64,000 nt of DNA from Haladaptatus salinisoli (GTDB lineage: Archaea; Halobacteriota; Halobacteria; Halobacteriales; Haladaptataceae): assembly GCF_020614375.1 (NCBI RefSeq), contig NZ_CP085328.1, forward strand, positions 310,001 to 374,000. The letters are read 5' to 3'. Below the pieces are notes generated by a model, which was not told the origin of the DNA, made no database searches, and worked only from the letters and a program-made list of their open reading frames with translations. The position numbers were made by a program, and so were the translations under genes. Shown here one piece after another: positions 62,116-64,000 of this stretch. How positions within the stretch are numbered: the first letter of the stretch is position 1; each line of letters starts with the position of its first letter.

Positions 62116-62510
62116 CTATCCGTTCGCAGAGCAGAACAGTACTGGCAGCTTCGAACGGAGCGTAACTTGCTGAGCAATGCTACCGAAAAGGACTTTCCCC
62201 GTCGGCGATCGTTTTCGACCGGCGATACTAATCATGTCGGCGTCGACGTCGGCAGCCGTATCGAGGACGTTCCGTACGGGATCGCCGCTTGACTGGATTA
62301 CCTCGACGTCGAATCCCGCCTCCGCTAGTTCCTCAGTTGCGTGGGTAACAGATTTGAGGCTACTGGCGTCTAAATCGTCCCCGTCGGCACGGAGACGTGG
62401 TAGACGAGAATTCGAACGTCATCCGTTTTGAGCGGCAATGTAGTGATTGACGCTACTTGGTTCGATACTCGTTCGACGTTGGTGTCGGCGCATAGTAGTA
62501 TCGTCATCAT
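62116..62510 (-). pseudogene. Universal stress protein (UspA), frameshifted
   Basis: The frame starts MMTILLCADTNVERVSNQVA, with TLPLKTDDVRILVYHV, then meets a stop near 62375. After a shift near 62380-62395 it continues DGDDLDASSLKSVTHATEEL, AEAGFDVEVIQSSGDPVRNV, DADMISIAGRKRSPTGKVLF and GSIAQQVTLRSKLPVLFCSA to a stop at 62116. The C-terminal ATP-loop region GRKRSPTGKVLFGS is a clear Usp signature. Either a real frameshift or a sequence error separates the halves. Usp genes often accompany transporters. Confidence 0.75.
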
Positions 62511-62786
62511 TGGTAGTCAAGTTGACGTTTGAAGACGAGCTTCGTCACTGCGCCAGGTACGTCCTGCCGAACCCAGCTTGGCGATAGTTCGATCGATCCT
62601 ATCTCCTCTGATAGTTCTCTCACTGGTACCTCACTCGATCGTGATGAACCCCCGACCCCGATCGAGTTGCTCGCGCACGCACTTCCACGGTGATCGCCAC
62701 GAGAATTGTGTTAGCCAAATCACATTCAACTGGCGAGGGCATACAAAACCCCGAATCTTATAGTACAACAGTCAGTCTCTCCTCAC

Positions 62787-64000
62787 ATGAGCGTATCAGC
62801 TCTATTCGACCCAGACGGCATTGCCGTCATCGGAGCGTCGAAAACACCGGGGAAACTTGGGAACGATGCGATGTCCAACGTCGAAGCTTGTGACACCGAG
62901 ATCTACCCCGTAAATCCCTCAAGTTCTGGAACCGTTTTCGGGTACGAATTCGTCGACTCAGTTCACGAAACTGACGCAGATCTAGCGCTCTGTTGCGTTC
63001 CGGGACACCTACAGCCGGACGTGCTCGAAGAATGCGGCGAAGCGGGCGTCAGTGCCGCCGTGATCTTCGCTGGCGGGTTCGCAGAGGCCGGTAACGATGG
63101 GCGAGAACTCCAAGATGCGATCGAGAAGATCGCGAACGAGTACGAGATTACCGTGCTCGGACCGAATACGGCGGGGTACGCGATTCCACATCTCGATCTA
63201 TACGGGTCATTCGTTCCTCGTATTCGCGAGGTTCAAACCGGAAATATCGGCGTCGTTACCCAGAGTGCCGGCGTCGGCATCACTATGTCCTTCCAACTGA
63301 CCCGCGAAGGCTACGGTATCTCGGCGATGTTCGGACTTGGAAATCGGATGAACACGGGATTCGCCGACATAATTCCGATGCTCGATACCGATTCGCGAAC
63401 CGATTCAATCGTCATACACGTTGAGGGGACGGAGGACGTTGACGAACTCTTCGACGTCTGCCAAGCGGCCGACACTCCCATTGTCGCGTTCAAAGTCGGC
63501 GAACACGACATTGCTGACTTCGCTCAGGCACACACAGCGGCTCCGGCACAAGAGAATGCCATCTACGAGGATGGATTTAACGAGCCTGGCTTGGTGACTG
63601 TGTCCTCGATGACTGAATTGATCGACGCCGGTAGAGCCTTGGCCGACTCGCCAACGCCTGACGGCCCGAACGTCGGGATCGTGACGGCCCAGGCTGGGCC
63701 AGGGATCATTATTACGGATTTCCTCAAAGGAACAGAAGCGACCTTTCCAGAGCTGACGAGCGAGACACAAGAACGGCTGAACAACCTCTTACCCGGAATT
63801 ACGTACACAGAGAACCCTGTCGACACTGGCAGACCGATGCCCGAGTTCGGAAAGGTCGTTGACGCCGTCGCGCGCGACGGCAATGTCGATATCGTCCTCG
63901 TCTACGAGATATACGAGGACTCGCTGGGCTACCCTGTAGACGAGCTAGAGATACTCTCGACGGAGGTCGGCAAGCCGATTCTTTTCACGGTCGCCGGCCC
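62787..64000 (+). CDS. acdA: ADP-forming acyl-CoA synthetase alpha subunit, second copy, partial
   Basis: It starts at ATG 62787 (MSVSALFDPDGIAVIGASKT) and runs off the window after about 404 residues. CoA-binding motifs GIAVIGASKTPGKLGNDAMS and IYPVNPSSSGTVFGYEF, and IGVVTQSAGVGITMSF, match the family and the copy at 44309. The phospho-His loop reads DFAQAHTAAPAQENAIYEDG where the other copy has SHTGALTGEHEL, so the His is kept but the glycines around it are lost. Its substrate may differ. A beta subunit is probably next, outside the window. Confidence 0.88.
   Translation, partial: MSVSALFDPDGIAVIGASKTPGKLGNDAMSNVEACDTEIYPVNPSSSGTVFGYEFVDSVHETDADLALCCVPGHLQPDVLEECGEAGVSAAVIFAGGFAEAGNDGRELQDAIEKIANEYEITVLGPNTAGYAIPHLDLYGSFVPRIREVQTGNIGVVTQSAGVGITMSFQLTREGYGISAMFGLGNRMNTGFADIIPMLDTDSRTDSIVIHVEGTEDVDELFDVCQAADTPIVAFKVGEHDIADFAQAHTAAPAQENAIYEDGFNEPGLVTVSSMTELIDAGRALADSPTPDGPNVGIVTAQAGPGIIITDFLKGTEATFPELTSETQERLNNLLPGITYTENPVDTGRPMPEFGKVVDAVARDGNVDIVLVYEIYEDSLGYPVDELEILSTEVGKPILFTVAG

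Noticed and set aside
1-64000. tRNA or rRNA genes
   Set aside because: No tRNA-like cloverleaf sequence or conserved rRNA segment was noticed on either strand. A covariance-model search would be decisive.

Overview
The window is haloarchaeal. Proteins are strongly acidic, and the families are typical of Halobacteria: HTH-10 and HalOD1 proteins, a DUF6788-like protein, IS1341-type TnpB remnants, Orc1/Cdc6 with G-tract ORB repeats, and a haloarchaeal fructose PTS with GlpR. Several promoters look leaderless, with a TATA box about 25 bases before the ATG. A replication origin, a partition locus, many decayed mobile elements and broken genes point to a megaplasmid or a plasmid-derived chromosomal segment. 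That placement is inference. No rRNA or tRNA gene was seen.

Layout. 1-2.5 kb: a partial PAS sensor gene, the tail of a TnpB gene, an HTH-10 regulator and a HalOD1 protein. 2.5-10.5 kb: a complete fructose PTS locus (glpR facing ptfB-ptsI-ptsH-ptfA-ptfC-pfkB), with frameshifted family B DNA polymerase remnants on both sides. 10.5-20 kb: replicon maintenance. It holds an AbrB-like gene between palindromic operators, a 1-kb transposon-like element carrying a glyoxalase-fold gene, Orc1/Cdc6 with an ORB-flanked origin, an ATPase and TnpB junk, then parA plus an acidic partner gene inside arrays of 9-bp iterons. 20-25 kb: a truncated P450, an ABCE1/RLI paralog without its iron-sulfur cysteines, a ribbon-helix-helix protein, and decayed ABC-exporter and transposase genes.

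25-64 kb is catabolic. One LIV-type ABC transporter (livFGMHJ) stands back to back with a beta-oxidation-like operon (hydroxyacyl-CoA dehydrogenase/enoyl-CoA hydratase fusion, thiolase, DUF35 partner, acyl-CoA ligase). Two IclR regulators, a UbiA-like protein, a second acyl-CoA ligase, a DASS transporter and an MBL-fold hydrolase follow. Next come a second LIV-type transporter in scattered pieces, ADP-forming acyl-CoA synthetase subunits, a thioesterase, a tiny zinc ribbon, gentisate 1,2-dioxygenase, an FAH-family hydrolase, a 2-oxoacid dehydrogenase E1 pair, two YjiH-like membrane proteins, a gamma-carbonic-anhydrase-like protein and an FAD aromatic hydroxylase.

The genes fit import of an aromatic or aryl-aliphatic acid, CoA activation, side-chain shortening, ring hydroxylation, thioester hydrolysis to gentisate, ring cleavage and FAH-type hydrolysis to central metabolites. 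The exact substrate cannot be read from the sequence.
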